Assembly: GCA_964473645.1 (NCBI GenBank)
Contig: CAYYPW010000004.1
Location: 206,700-270,699 of the forward strand
From: HdN1 sp964473645
GTDB lineage: Bacteria > Pseudomonadota > Gammaproteobacteria > Pseudomonadales > Ketobacteraceae
DNA length: 64,000 bases
Direction of reading: 5' to 3'
The translations under genes and the position numbers were made by a program. The notes beneath the pieces are model-generated. The model had not been told where the DNA came from and made no database searches. It was given only the letters and a program-made list of their open reading frames with translations. Positions 16,971-26,800 of the stretch are shown here, one piece after another. Every line of letters starts with the position of its first letter. The first letter of the stretch is position 1.

Positions 16971-19900
16971 CAGGGGCCTCCTGTATCCCCTCCAATGCCG
17001 CACACATCACTGTGCAAAGTCGCCTGCGCCAGATCCATCAATTCGCGCAGAGCCACCCCATACATAGCGAACTCCCGGCTATCCATCGACCGGATTTCAA
17101 CTATGATTCGGCGCCAGCGCGCGATCATCTCGGTGTGAAAGCTACTCCACTGCTCCAGCTTCTGCTCGACCGATCCCTCGAAATTCGCGTTCAACACGCC
17201 CACAGTGAGGGTACGCTGCTGCCAATCAAGATCATCGCGATACGCTTCGCGCGCCAGTGCCTGCCAGTGATTATCGATCTGCAAACGATTGATCTCCTCA
17301 TACATCCAATACAGATCCAGATAATTGCCAATGGCGAAGTACATCGACGCCGTCTCTTGGACAAGGCATTTGGTCAGTTCAGCCGCCTGAATAATCGCGA
17401 GCGCAGGTAACAGACTATCTATACCCGCGATATAGGTGGCCAAGGTATCAGGCACGCCTTTTGTCACCAGGCGCTGATGCCGTTCTTCCCAGACTTGGCG
17501 ACGGGAGCCACACAGCACGTTAGGCATGCCGTTAGCGATTTCACGCACACCAGGACGGAAGCGTTTAACCACCTCCTCAACATTCATGCCGCAGCGATGA
17601 TTGCGCAAAAACCAGCGCGTGGCGCGACGCATCAATCGCACCAGTTGACGCATCATATCCAACTGTTCTTCTGCGGGCACATGGGCATCGAGCTTTTCAA
17701 TTTCATGCCACCAGTTTTCCATGTCAAACACTTCACGGGCAGCAATAAAGGCACGGGCAATGTCGCTGGGGGGCGAACCGGCAGCATCCACCATGCGGTG
17801 CATGAAAGTGATGCCCATATAATTCACGATATTATTGGCGACTTGCGTTGCGACAATCTGTGGCAACAGCTTATGCCGTAACAATGCATCGGGAAAACGT
17901 TCCACCAGCATGGGGGGGAAGGCCCGTTCCGCTTCTTTCCGCACATAGGGGTCGCTGTGCAAACTGCTCTGTGCCAGCTGATCTTTCAATATAGCTTTGG
18001 TATAGGACAATAACGTTGCCAGTTCAGGGCGAACCAGCCCCTTGTTACTGACAAGCCGATCATGGAGCTCGTCTTCACCGGGAATAAACTCCAGCTCGCG
18101 GTCGAGTTTGCCACTCGCCACTAACGCCTGTATATAGCGGCGGTATTCCCCCATGCGATACACCGATTCGGCTTTGGCAATGCTGATGCATTGTGCTTGT
18201 CGATAATTATCGAGCAACACCAGCTCGGCCACACTGTCGGTCATCTGGGCAAGCAACTGATTGCGGTGCTTGGTCGTAAGATCCCCGCTGCTGACCACGT
18301 CATCGATCAAAATCTTGATATTGACTTCATGGTCTGAGCAGTCAACTCCGCCGGAGTTGTCGATAAAATCGGTGTTCGATAGCCCGCCCTTCAAACCGTA
18401 TTCGATGCGCCCCAACTGTGTCATGCCGAGATTGCCGCCTTCCGCGATGACGCGGGCGCGCACGTCGCAACCATTGACACGCAAGGCATCATTGGTTTTA
18501 TCTCCGACATCGGCATTGGTTTCGCGGCTGGATTTGATATAGGTGCCTATACCGCCGTTCCACAACAGATCCACCGGTGCTTTCAGCAAATGTGAAATCA
18601 AATCAACGGGCGTTAGCTTTTCCACTGTGATGGAAAAGCGTTGCTGCATGGCGGGCGTTATTGCGATGGATTTGGCCGAACGAGTAAATATGCCGCCACC
18701 CGCCGAAATCAACTTGGCATTGTAATCGCCCCACGATGAACGGGGTAACGCAAACAAACGTTCCCGCTCAACAAAAGAAGCTTCAGGCTCGGGATCAGGG
18801 TCGATGAAAATATGACGGTGATCAAACGCGGCAACGAGTTTTACCGAACGCGAACGCAACAATCCGTTTCCAAACACGTCACCTGACATATCGCCGATAC
18901 CGACCACCGTGATCGGCGCGGTTTGCACATCAATACCCAATTCGCGGAAATGTCGCTGCACCGAGACCCAGGCGCCTTTGGCGGTAATCCCCATTTTCTT
19001 GTGATCATACCCGGCCGAGCCACCCGAGGCGAACGCATCCCCCAGCCAGAATCCGTATTCCGCAGCGACACCATTGGCAATATCAGAAAAAGTGGCGGTG
19101 CCTTTGTCGGCGGCAACGACGAGATAAGGGTCATCTTCGTCAAGACGCACCACTTGCGTTGGTGGTACCAACTTACCTTCGATGATATTGTCGGTGATAT
19201 CGAGCAAGCCACGGATAAAAATCTTATAGCAAGCAATACCCTCTTCCAAAATGACATCGCGATTGTCGGTACGTGGCATTTGCTTGGGAATAAAGCCGCC
19301 TTTCGCTCCGACCGGCACAATCACGGCATTTTTCACCTGCTGAGCTTTCACCAACCCGAGCACTTCTGTACGGAAATCTTCACGCCGATCTGACCAGCGA
19401 ATGCCACCCCGTGCCACTTTGCCGCCACGCAAATGCACGCCCTCTACGCGTGGCGAATATACCCAGATTTCAAAATGGGGTAAGGGCTTGGGAATATCGG
19501 GAATCAAGCGGGGATTCATCTTGAAAGAGATATAATCCTTGGGATTTCCTTTGGCATCACTTTGGTAAAAATTAGTGCGTAGCGTCGCCAGAATCACATC
19601 CAGATAACGACGCAATATGCGGTCTTGATCAAGACTCGCGACTTTTTCCAGTTGCTCCTTGATGCGTGCGATCAAGGCCGCCTCTTTCTGGTCATCTTTA
19701 TGTTCATCCCGTTTCAGAGCGGGATTGAAACGCAGATCAAACAAATCAATAAAGGCGCGAGCCAGTTCCGGGTGATCGACGAGGGCATCCTTGATATACA
19801 TCTGGCTGAAGGGAAAACGTATCTGACGGAAATACTGTGCATAAGCCCGCAGCAATGCTACTTCGCGCCAATTCAAGCCCACGCCCAAGGTCAGGCGGTT

Positions 19901-21862
19901 AAAGCTGTCATTCTCAGCATTACCATGCCAGATGCGGTCAAACGCTTCCTGAAAGACGTGTTTGACCTTGTCCAGCTCGATCATGTGATCGCCGCTGTAA
20001 CGCACATTGAAGTCATAAATCCAGACCTTGTCATGCCCCTTAGGCTCAACGGTATAGGGGTGGCCACCCAATACGCGCAAACCCAGGTTTTCCAGCATGG
20101 GCAACACATCTGAAAAGGCAATGGCCGAGCTGGAACGGAAAATCTTGAACCGCAACGCATCCATCTCTTCATTGAGGGCGCGGTAAATGGACACCGCCAA
20201 ATCACGCTCGACAGAAAGCGTTTCGAGGTGATCGACATCGGCAACGGCGGTGCGGGTGCTGAACTCTTCCCGATAAGCCGTAGAAAATGCATCGACATAA
20301 CGGGCAAACAAAACCGACGAACGCTCTTCACCAAAATATTCGATCAAAGATTCTGACAGACGATCCGTCCAGGACCGCGCCAGCTCAACCATACGATCTT
20401 CGATTTCTTTGAGACTAAAATTCCATTCGCCGGTTTCGCCTACGCGCATGACGATATACAAACGCGCATGGGTCGATTCAGTGAAATAAGTGTTGAATTC
20501 GAGATCTTGTACGTCCAGATATTCAGCTAACACTTGTTGAAAACGCTGCCGTAATGCCGTGGTATACCCTTCGCGGGGAGCATAAATAAGACAGGTGACG
20601 AATCGCCCGTATTGCCCCTTGCGCATGAACATTTTCAAACGACGTCGTTCTTGAATATGCAGTACGCCCACGGCGGTTTTAAGCAAATCCTCGGTGGGGG
20701 TTTGAAACAACTCCTCCCGCGGAAAGGTTTCCAATATCTGTACCAATCGCTTGCCATCATGACTGCCAGGCTCCAAGCCAGAAGCCTGCACGATGGCTTT
20801 TATCTTTTGCCCCAACAATGGAAAATCACGCGGAGAATTATTGAAAACGCGTGAGGTAAACAAGCCAATAATACGCGTCTCGCCCAACAGCGCACCGACT
20901 TCGCTGAAATGTCGCACCGCGACAAAATCCATATACACGGGCCGATGCAATCGCGAACGGCTGCCGGATTTGGCAAACAGTAAGGATTTACCCGGGCAGG
21001 TTACAGGGCCACCATCGGCCTCCATAAGGTCGATATGGGCGTTGCATTTGACCACACCCAAGTCATGTTGGGTTTGCGCCTCCATAAACAACCAGCCGCC
21101 CTGCTCTACCGCCTGGTATTCGCGCACCGCCAAAAAGGTAAAATGATTATCGGCCAACCAATGCAAAAAGGCTTTTACCTCCTTAACGCTGACGTCCTCA
21201 CCTTTGGCACGATGGGTAAAGCTGTTTGCCAGGGCTTCAACCTTTTGCAACATGGCCGGAAAATCGGTCACTGCGCTGTCGAGTTCACCCAGAATATTTC
21301 TGAGTGTCTCCACAATATCGGCCAATACCGTCTCATCACTTTGACGATCAATCTCGATATGCACCAGTGCTTCTTTTGTCCCCACCGGATGTTCATGCAG
21401 CAGATGAATATGTTGCAGTCGGCCCTGTGAATCCCGCTCCGAAAAAAATGCTTCGGCCACCACCGAGTGAATGGTCAACCCACGACGGTTAAGCTCCATG
21501 GCAATGGAATCAACCAAAAACGCGCGATCAACAGACACAATCTCAACAATGGTGTGTGTGGTCTGCCAGCCATGATCCTCAAAGCGCGGATTGAACACAC
21601 GAATGCGTGGCGGTGTGCCCGCGCGCAAATGAATGAAATCCCACATCGCCAGTGTCATACCGTACAAATCATCGATACGCTTTTTTGCCAACTCTTCAAC
21701 CGGTGCATTGGCAAACATATAACGGGCAAACTGCATCACTTGATCAGCCAGGGTGGCATCGGAGGTGCCAAGCCGGGTTTGCATGATATCGTTCAAGCGA
21801 TTGATTAATTGGGCAAACTCTTCTCTTGGGCTGGCAGTGACCATGGGCTTGCTCTCGGACAT
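16970..21862 (-). CDS. gdhB: NAD-specific glutamate dehydrogenase, large 180-kDa type
   Basis: A 1630-residue enzyme of the large NAD-GDH class (about 1600 residues; Pseudomonas GdhB, Streptomyces, Psychrobacter). It oxidatively deaminates glutamate to 2-oxoglutarate and ammonia, feeding the TCA cycle when amino acids are the carbon source. The N-terminal half contains ACT-like regulatory segments (VEIVSVDRAFLVDSIAMEL). The catalytic core lies at about 780-1200: RGGIRWSDRREDFRTEVLGL, then VPVGAKGGFIPKQ with the active-site Lys region, and GIGDMSGDVFGNG and RVIAEGGNLGMTQLGR of the Rossmann NAD domain. The C-terminal helical domain follows. In Pseudomonas the enzyme is allosterically controlled by arginine. 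ATG 21862 lacks a clear ribosome binding site, and ATG 21844 is an alternative. The stop overlaps DUF2835. Confidence 0.96.
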   Translation of the reverse strand: MSESKPMVTASPREEFAQLINRLNDIMQTRLGTSDATLADQVMQFARYMFANAPVEELAKKRIDDLYGMTLAMWDFIHLRAGTPPRIRVFNPRFEDHGWQTTHTIVEIVSVDRAFLVDSIAMELNRRGLTIHSVVAEAFFSERDSQGRLQHIHLLHEHPVGTKEALVHIEIDRQSDETVLADIVETLRNILGELDSAVTDFPAMLQKVEALANSFTHRAKGEDVSVKEVKAFLHWLADNHFTFLAVREYQAVEQGGWLFMEAQTQHDLGVVKCNAHIDLMEADGGPVTCPGKSLLFAKSGSRSRLHRPVYMDFVAVRHFSEVGALLGETRIIGLFTSRVFNNSPRDFPLLGQKIKAIVQASGLEPGSHDGKRLVQILETFPREELFQTPTEDLLKTAVGVLHIQERRRLKMFMRKGQYGRFVTCLIYAPREGYTTALRQRFQQVLAEYLDVQDLEFNTYFTESTHARLYIVMRVGETGEWNFSLKEIEDRMVELARSWTDRLSESLIEYFGEERSSVLFARYVDAFSTAYREEFSTRTAVADVDHLETLSVERDLAVSIYRALNEEMDALRFKIFRSSSAIAFSDVLPMLENLGLRVLGGHPYTVEPKGHDKVWIYDFNVRYSGDHMIELDKVKHVFQEAFDRIWHGNAENDSFNRLTLGVGLNWREVALLRAYAQYFRQIRFPFSQMYIKDALVDHPELARAFIDLFDLRFNPALKRDEHKDDQKEAALIARIKEQLEKVASLDQDRILRRYLDVILATLRTNFYQSDAKGNPKDYISFKMNPRLIPDIPKPLPHFEIWVYSPRVEGVHLRGGKVARGGIRWSDRREDFRTEVLGLVKAQQVKNAVIVPVGAKGGFIPKQMPRTDNRDVILEEGIACYKIFIRGLLDITDNIIEGKLVPPTQVVRLDEDDPYLVVAADKGTATFSDIANGVAAEYGFWLGDAFASGGSAGYDHKKMGITAKGAWVSVQRHFRELGIDVQTAPITVVGIGDMSGDVFGNGLLRSRSVKLVAAFDHRHIFIDPDPEPEASFVERERLFALPRSSWGDYNAKLISAGGGIFTRSAKSIAITPAMQQRFSITVEKLTPVDLISHLLKAPVDLLWNGGIGTYIKSSRETNADVGDKTNDALRVNGCDVRARVIAEGGNLGMTQLGRIEYGLKGGLSNTDFIDNSGGVDCSDHEVNIKILIDDVVSSGDLTTKHRNQLLAQMTDSVAELVLLDNYRQAQCISIAKAESVYRMGEYRRYIQALVASGKLDRELEFIPGEDELHDRLVSNKGLVRPELATLLSYTKAILKDQLAQSSLHSDPYVRKEAERAFPPMLVERFPDALLRHKLLPQIVATQVANNIVNYMGITFMHRMVDAAGSPPSDIARAFIAAREVFDMENWWHEIEKLDAHVPAEEQLDMMRQLVRLMRRATRWFLRNHRCGMNVEEVVKRFRPGVREIANGMPNVLCGSRRQVWEERHQRLVTKGVPDTLATYIAGIDSLLPALAIIQAAELTKCLVQETASMYFAIGNYLDLYWMYEEINRLQIDNHWQALAREAYRDDLDWQQRTLTVGVLNANFEGSVEQKLEQWSSFHTEMIARWRRIIVEIRSMDSREFAMYGVALRELMDLAQATLHSDVCGIGGDTGGP

Positions 21863-21892
21863 GTCGGATAACGTGAGGACTGTAGGCGCAAT

Positions 21893-21941
21893 AGCACTGT
21901 ATCGTGCTGTAAATAAAAAACTTAGGCCTGCTCTTAAGAGC
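21893..21941. promoter_or_regulatory. Two dyads upstream of gdhB
   Basis: AGCAC (21893-21897) and GTGCT (21904-21908) form one inverted repeat, and GCTCTTAAGAGC (21930-21941) is a perfect 12-bp palindrome. Both sit 30-80 bases upstream of the gdhB start, where an operator would act. They are flanked by an A-rich run (AAATAAAAAA). The assignment rests on symmetry and position only. Confidence 0.35.
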
Positions 21942-22081
21942 TTAGTTCAGTTTGGATGAAGTGCGGATGCCCCGTCACAGGTTTGCAAGGGCGACACAAG
22001 GAGAAAGGAAGTCAGGCGATAAAGCCCGGCAAAGGGGGGGGTAAACTCGGCAAGCAGCTATCATGCAACAGATATGAGGGC

Positions 22082-22115
22082 GCCCTTCGCTGAACGTCAG
22101 CGTCCAACGAAGGGC
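22082..22115. other. Long hairpin just after uppP
   Basis: GCCCTTCG (22082-22089) and CGAAGGGC (22108-22115) pair perfectly and enclose a second small stem CTGA/TCAG (22090-22093 with 22097-22100). On the minus strand it directly follows the uppP stop. It lacks a T-run, so it may act as an RNA 3'-end stabiliser or a weak terminator. The rest of the gap 21942-22081 shows nothing further. Confidence 0.4.
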
Positions 22116-22122
22116 ACGGTGA

Positions 22123-22947
22123 TCAACTTGGCCAGCTGATCACGCCCGTCATGGTCAATCCCAGCAATAAGGAGCCAAAAACTATGCGGTAGTAGGCGAA
22201 GATGGTGAAGTCATGCTTGGAGACGTAGTGTACCAACCCCCGCACCACCACCAATGCTGCCACGAACGTGGCCACACCGCCCACGGCCAACACCCCTAGA
22301 TCATCAATCGAGAACAACTCGCGATGCTTGTAGATGTCGTACACCGTCGCAGCAAACATGGTCGGAATCGCCAGGAAAAACGAGAACTCCGCCGCTGCTT
22401 TACGTGACAGGCCAAAAAACAAGCCGCCAATGATGGTGGCACCCGAGCGGGACGTTCCGGGAATCATCGCCAGGCATTGCGCACAACCAATCTTCAAGGC
22501 ATCCAGGGTGCTCATGTCTTCAACCTCTTGCACCCGGATCGTATGTTGGCGTTTTTCAGCCCAAAGAATGAGGAACCCACCAACGATCAAGGCAATGGCC
22601 ACCGGCACCGGGAAGAACAGGTAATGCTTGATCATCTTGATCATGAAAAAGCCCACGATGGCCGCTGGCAAAAACGCCACCAGAATATTCAGCACGAACT
22701 TCTGCGCGGGCGGTTCAGAGACCACGCCACGCGCCACATTCCACAGCCGCAACCGGTATTCCCAGCAAATCGCAAGAATGGCCGCCAGCTGAATCGCGAC
22801 GGTGAACACATCGCGCTTGTCCTTTTCCAGAAAGTTGATCAGCTCGCCTGTGATGATCAGGTGCCCGGTACTGGAGACAGGCAGAAACTCGGTGATACCC
22901 TCCACCACGCCCATCAAAATTGCTTTCAAAAATAGAATGATATCCAC
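22123..22947 (-). CDS. uppP: Undecaprenyl-diphosphatase UppP (BacA type)
   Basis: An integral membrane phosphatase that recycles undecaprenyl pyrophosphate to the monophosphate carrier used for peptidoglycan and O-antigen synthesis; overproduction gives bacitracin resistance. The 274 residues match the family. VEGITEFLPVSSTGH (15-29) holds the Glu-rich catalytic motif and its conserved Ser/Thr/His, and MIPGTSRSGATIIGGL is the second conserved motif with the catalytic Arg. Seven to eight hydrophobic helices are visible. It is a single gene, about 110 bases upstream of the DUF2236 gene stop, and ends at a hairpin. Confidence 0.95.
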   Translation of the reverse strand: MDIILFLKAILMGVVEGITEFLPVSSTGHLIITGELINFLEKDKRDVFTVAIQLAAILAICWEYRLRLWNVARGVVSEPPAQKFVLNILVAFLPAAIVGFFMIKMIKHYLFFPVPVAIALIVGGFLILWAEKRQHTIRVQEVEDMSTLDALKIGCAQCLAMIPGTSRSGATIIGGLFFGLSRKAAAEFSFFLAIPTMFAATVYDIYKHRELFSIDDLGVLAVGGVATFVAALVVVRGLVHYVSKHDFTIFAYYRIVFGSLLLGLTMTGVISWPS

Positions 22948-23061
22948 GACTACACCTTACAACGGCCCCGAAAGCGCCAGATGATACGCAATGTGGCGTG
23001 CAAAATCATCTAAAACGCGCCGACTGTCGGTCCAGCCACCCGGCCATCCCCGCCAACCCCT

Positions 23062-23991
23062 TCAAACCAGCGGAAGCCCTTTGCGCAAACGTCGCCGAAA
23101 ATCCCACCAAACGACATACAGCGGCATCTGACGCACCACCCGTGGCAGTGGTTTGTTGGCAAAGGCAATGGTCTTGATCATCAGATCAAAGGCGTTTTGA
23201 TGCGTCTCACTCCACTCCAGATGCATTTCATCGCGAATGCGGGGAGGCAAAAATCCGGTAGTAATAAATCGGTAGGTGGGTCCCAATAACAGACTGATGG
23301 AAGGATGCAAAAACTTGAGATCGATAAGCGAGTGCAGAAAGTTGCGTATGGTGTCGTCGATCTGCAACTTCTGGATTTCTTTCTCCCAATAGGCTTTGAA
23401 TGCAGGAATATCGGCCGGCCATTGCTCGGGCCGCACCTGTAACGTCGTGGCCAGGGGTTGTGCGAGCGCCATCAGCTCGGCTGCTTTTTCGGGCGGCACT
23501 TCACCGCGAAACTTTTCCAGTGTGTCGAGCACGCCCCAAAAAAGACAGGCCGCCACCCACAACTGTAGATTGCCATCAAGGCCCCGATATTTCACGGGGG
23601 AGCTTTCGGTGGAATATACCTTCGCATGCATGCGACTCACGGCTTTGCGATAGGCCAGTTTTTCTTCGGTGGTCCCTAAAAAGGCAACGGCCAGATAGGT
23701 GAATGTTGTGCGCGCACGTTTTATCGGATGTTTGAACACTGCACCTGAATCCACACGACTCTCCTTTACCCCATAACCCACCGCTGGTAATGCCAATTGC
23801 ATAATGATATTGGCCCCGCCGCCCGCAATCGCCAATGCATCGAGTATGCCGGGGAAGCGTTCATCCCACTCTTTGGGCGTCAATGGTGTCGGCCATTGGG
23901 TTTGTACTGGAGGTGATTTGCTGAAAACAACGTGCGGATTATCGACTGATGTCATGTGCCTTACCCAATAAGCGTGTGGAATGCGGGCCAT
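23062..23991 (-). CDS. DUF2236 / MpaB-family oxygenase-like protein
   Basis: A 309-residue protein of the DUF2236 family, which includes the rubber oxygenase Lcp and the fungal oxygenase MpaB, heme-type enzymes acting on hydrophobic polyisoprenoid or terpenoid chains. Recognisable stretches are GGGANIIMQLALPAVGYGV, RTFTYLAV-like segment RARTTFTYLAVAFLGTTEE, VSRMHAKV (with the His expected as heme ligand) and YRGLDGNLQLWVAACLFWG. No signal peptide is seen, unlike secreted Lcp, so it acts inside the cell or at the membrane. The start may be ATG 23991 or ATG 23955; neither has a strong ribosome binding site. The substrate is unknown. It stands alone. Confidence 0.75.
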   Translation of the reverse strand: MARIPHAYWVRHMTSVDNPHVVFSKSPPVQTQWPTPLTPKEWDERFPGILDALAIAGGGANIIMQLALPAVGYGVKESRVDSGAVFKHPIKRARTTFTYLAVAFLGTTEEKLAYRKAVSRMHAKVYSTESSPVKYRGLDGNLQLWVAACLFWGVLDTLEKFRGEVPPEKAAELMALAQPLATTLQVRPEQWPADIPAFKAYWEKEIQKLQIDDTIRNFLHSLIDLKFLHPSISLLLGPTYRFITTGFLPPRIRDEMHLEWSETHQNAFDLMIKTIAFANKPLPRVVRQMPLYVVWWDFRRRLRKGLPLV

Positions 23992-24260
23992 CAGAAAAAG
24001 TGTACACCATGTTCACTAACATGCTATGACGCCTGATAGCTCATAGCCTGACAACTTGCATACAACTCGCATTTAATCGTAGCGCGCCACCTAAACTTTA
24101 TAGCTTTAAAATCAAGGGATTCCGCCTGTTTGACATTTGCCCACCGCTCAACAACGCTTAATTCTGCCCTTCAAAAAATTCTGCTATCGCTTTTCAGGCC
24201 AACCCGTCAAAGGGCCTGAACGTGGGGACTAGCAGCCCTTGCCGACACCGGGAGTTTTTC

Positions 24261-26645
24261 GTGAACGTTTTCAAACACATGTCCGTCAAGTGGAAAATCT
24301 ATCTGATCGCCGTGGTCAGCATCTGCGGCTTTGGTGGCTATCTGGGTTTTAACGTGTGGGTCAATACGAATAACGCCAAACTCCTGACTAGCTTGCGTGA
24401 GGCCTACTTCCCCATCCTCGAAAAAGCGACACAAAGTGATGTCAATCTGGATCGCATCTCGGAAGCCCTCAACAACGCCGCGATGACAGCCGAAACCGAG
24501 CATATCGATCAGGCGCAGCAAATATCTGACAAGATCAATGCCTTACTGGATGAGATATACCGACTGGAACCTGAACGCAAGCAGGCAGTTAAAACCCTGA
24601 AAACTGACTTCAACGCCTATTTCGCTGAGGCGAAAAGCATCACCAGTGACATGTTGAGCGGCGAGGCCAATATCAAACAGATGGTCGCGCGCGCCGCCAC
24701 CAAAGAAGAAAAACTCGCTAGCGTCAATCGTCAGTTGGATGAATTCATTACTTATGCTCATGCCAAATTCAGTGGCAGTATCGATACCGCCAACCAGAAC
24801 GCCAATACCATGCTCACCTCGGGATTCATTATCTGGGGCGTGTGTATTCTTATCATGGCAGTAACGGTCTATGCGATCGCGCGAATTATTTTGGGCAACA
24901 TCAATCGGGTTTCAGATTCGCTGGACGAACTCGCTCACGGCAGTGACGATTTCTCTAAAAAAATCACAGTAGACTCCGAAGACGAAATCGGTAAACTCGC
25001 CGCCAGCTTTAATGCCTTGCTCGAAAATCTACGCATCAAAACCAATGATCTGATGTGCATGATGCAACACATGCACACCGGCTTGTTCACCATCAATGAA
25101 GACGAATCCATTCACCGCGAATATTCGGCTTGCATCGAACAGATTTTCGAAACTCACGACGTTGCAGGCGTCAATTATAGCGAGCTGCTGTTTCAACATG
25201 CGCTATTAGGCGCCGATGTGCGCGATCAGGTGAGTGCCGCCGTTACCAGTTTGTTGGGGGCGGACGAGATGATGTGGGGATTCAACTCGCATTTATTGGT
25301 CAACGAATTCAGATTGCAAGTCATCGACGACAACGGCACCACACGCGAAAAAATCCTTGAAGTGGATTGGGATGCCATTGTCACCGACGAAGTCATAACC
25401 CGTTTGATGGTCACGGTACGTGACGTCACCGAACTCCGCGCCATGCAAGCCGCCGCCGAAGAACAAAAAATGGAACTGGAAATCGTCGGTCAGATTCTCA
25501 AACTAACCCCGGCCCGCTTTAAAACGTTTGCTGACAATGCAATTAGCTTGCTCGATCGCAACGAAACCATTATTCGTGAAAACAGTTCAAAGAATCTGGG
25601 CGTTATAGCTGAACTGTTTGCCAACATGCATACCATAAAGGGCAATGCCCGCACCTATCAACTTAGCTACATCACTGACACCGTGCACGAAACCGAAACC
25701 ACCTATGATCGATTGCGCAAAGAGGATGAGTTGCCCTGGCAACAGGCGCAACTATTCCACGAACTGAATCAGGTGCGGGACGCACTACACCGCTATATCA
25801 ATATCCTGAACGACAAACTGTCGTTTGCCAGTGGCAGTGCTGCCGCCCTCCCCGCTGACAGCATCGTGATCAACAAAGCCGATATGCAATCGTTGCTGGC
25901 ACACATCGAACCTCTCATGACCGATACGCAAAACAACCCCACCTTGTTCACGGCTTTCCGCACCGTTGCCAGCACGTTACGCCGCTTTGATACTCAGCCT
26001 TTGCCCAAGGTGTTGGAATCGCTGTTGGACACCTTGCCCAATGTGGCAGAACAGCTGGGCAAAGTGGCGCCACGGATTCAATTTGAAGGGGATACACCGG
26101 CCATCTTCAATGCACATACAAGTACGATCACCAATGTGTTTTCGCACGTGCTCAAAAACGCCATCGATCACGGCATCGAACCCCCTCAGGAACGCCAAGC
26201 CAAAGGTAAACCAGAACAAGGCACCATCACCCTACGCGCCACGACGACCACTGATCACCTGCGTCTGGAAGTCTTTGACGATGGCAAGGGCCTGAATCTG
26301 AAACGGCTCTGCGAGAAAATGAGCGAACAAGGCATGTTCGGAGCTGACTTGACCAACGTTACTCCCCAACGTGTGGCCGATGGCATGTTCATGTCGGGTG
26401 TTTCCACGGCGGAACAGCTGACGGATATCTCTGGCCGTGGCGTGGGGATGGATGCGGTAAAAAAATATTTGAATGGTATGGGGTGTGATATTCAGATTGA
26501 ACTGGCACCCGATGTTACTTTCGAGCAGGTATCTCTAGGGCAAGGCTTCGTGCCCTTCAAATTGGTCGTTACCCTCGGCGATCAGGTGTGCCACCTCCCA
26601 GGGGCCTCCGCTGTAAACAACCGCAACGCCAGAAAAGCCTCCTGA
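24261..26645 (+). CDS. CheA-like membrane sensor kinase with HAMP, PAS, Hpt and HATPase domains
   Basis: The start is GTG 24261, preceded by GGGAG at 24250-24254, giving 794 residues. A short cytoplasmic N-terminus leads to TM1 (about 13-32), a periplasmic helical sensor (33-185, four-helix-bundle type), TM2 (188-208) and a HAMP region with DELAHGSDDFSKK and EIGKLAASFNALL. A PAS-like domain follows. Then comes an Hpt domain with the phospho-acceptor His in MHTIKGNART (about residue 457). The kinase ATP-binding domain has the N-box HVLKNAIDHGIEPP, FDDGKGLNL and SGRGVGMDAVKKY. The Hpt-before-HATPase order is that of CheA, but CheW/P5 and receiver domains are absent. No response regulator gene is adjacent, so its partner is elsewhere. 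The hairpin at 26688 probably ends transcription. Confidence 0.88.
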   Translation: MNVFKHMSVKWKIYLIAVVSICGFGGYLGFNVWVNTNNAKLLTSLREAYFPILEKATQSDVNLDRISEALNNAAMTAETEHIDQAQQISDKINALLDEIYRLEPERKQAVKTLKTDFNAYFAEAKSITSDMLSGEANIKQMVARAATKEEKLASVNRQLDEFITYAHAKFSGSIDTANQNANTMLTSGFIIWGVCILIMAVTVYAIARIILGNINRVSDSLDELAHGSDDFSKKITVDSEDEIGKLAASFNALLENLRIKTNDLMCMMQHMHTGLFTINEDESIHREYSACIEQIFETHDVAGVNYSELLFQHALLGADVRDQVSAAVTSLLGADEMMWGFNSHLLVNEFRLQVIDDNGTTREKILEVDWDAIVTDEVITRLMVTVRDVTELRAMQAAAEEQKMELEIVGQILKLTPARFKTFADNAISLLDRNETIIRENSSKNLGVIAELFANMHTIKGNARTYQLSYITDTVHETETTYDRLRKEDELPWQQAQLFHELNQVRDALHRYINILNDKLSFASGSAAALPADSIVINKADMQSLLAHIEPLMTDTQNNPTLFTAFRTVASTLRRFDTQPLPKVLESLLDTLPNVAEQLGKVAPRIQFEGDTPAIFNAHTSTITNVFSHVLKNAIDHGIEPPQERQAKGKPEQGTITLRATTTTDHLRLEVFDDGKGLNLKRLCEKMSEQGMFGADLTNVTPQRVADGMFMSGVSTAEQLTDISGRGVGMDAVKKYLNGMGCDIQIELAPDVTFEQVSLGQGFVPFKLVVTLGDQVCHLPGASAVNNRNARKAS

Positions 26646-26687
26646 CGTTGCGCTTCAAATCACGCGTTATCGCAACCACACCTGCAT

Positions 26688-26712
26688 GGCTCTCTCAATG
26701 GGAGCCTTTATA
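26688..26712 (+). terminator. Terminator after the CheA-like kinase gene
   Basis: GGCTCTC (26688-26694) pairs with GGGAGCC (26700-26706), 7 bp with one G-U, around TCAAT, and is followed by TTTATAAATT. It lies 43 bases after the stop at 26645. It ends that transcript before the large surface protein gene. Confidence 0.65.
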
Positions 26713-26725
26713 AATTGATTTATAA
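26708..26725. promoter_or_regulatory. 18-bp AT palindrome upstream of the surface protein gene
   Basis: TTATAAATTGATTTATAA has perfect 8-bp arms around TG. It overlaps the T-run of the preceding terminator and sits 75 bases before ATG 26801. It could be an operator or an AT-rich promoter element. No partner protein is indicated. Confidence 0.3.
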
Positions 26726-26800
26726 GGAGTTCGTACCGTCTGGACTAACCAGAAAACCCGCCTAATGTATAGATAACTTCTATCAAGAAAGGACTCGCTA

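Noticed and set aside
16749..17003. Longer DUF2835 start at 17003
   Set aside because: It would start inside gdhB and add 11 residues foreign to the family. The TGATG junction at 16970 is the natural start.
18261..19393. Several antisense open frames within gdhB
   Set aside because: They overlap the conserved catalytic core of glutamate dehydrogenase and have no signature.
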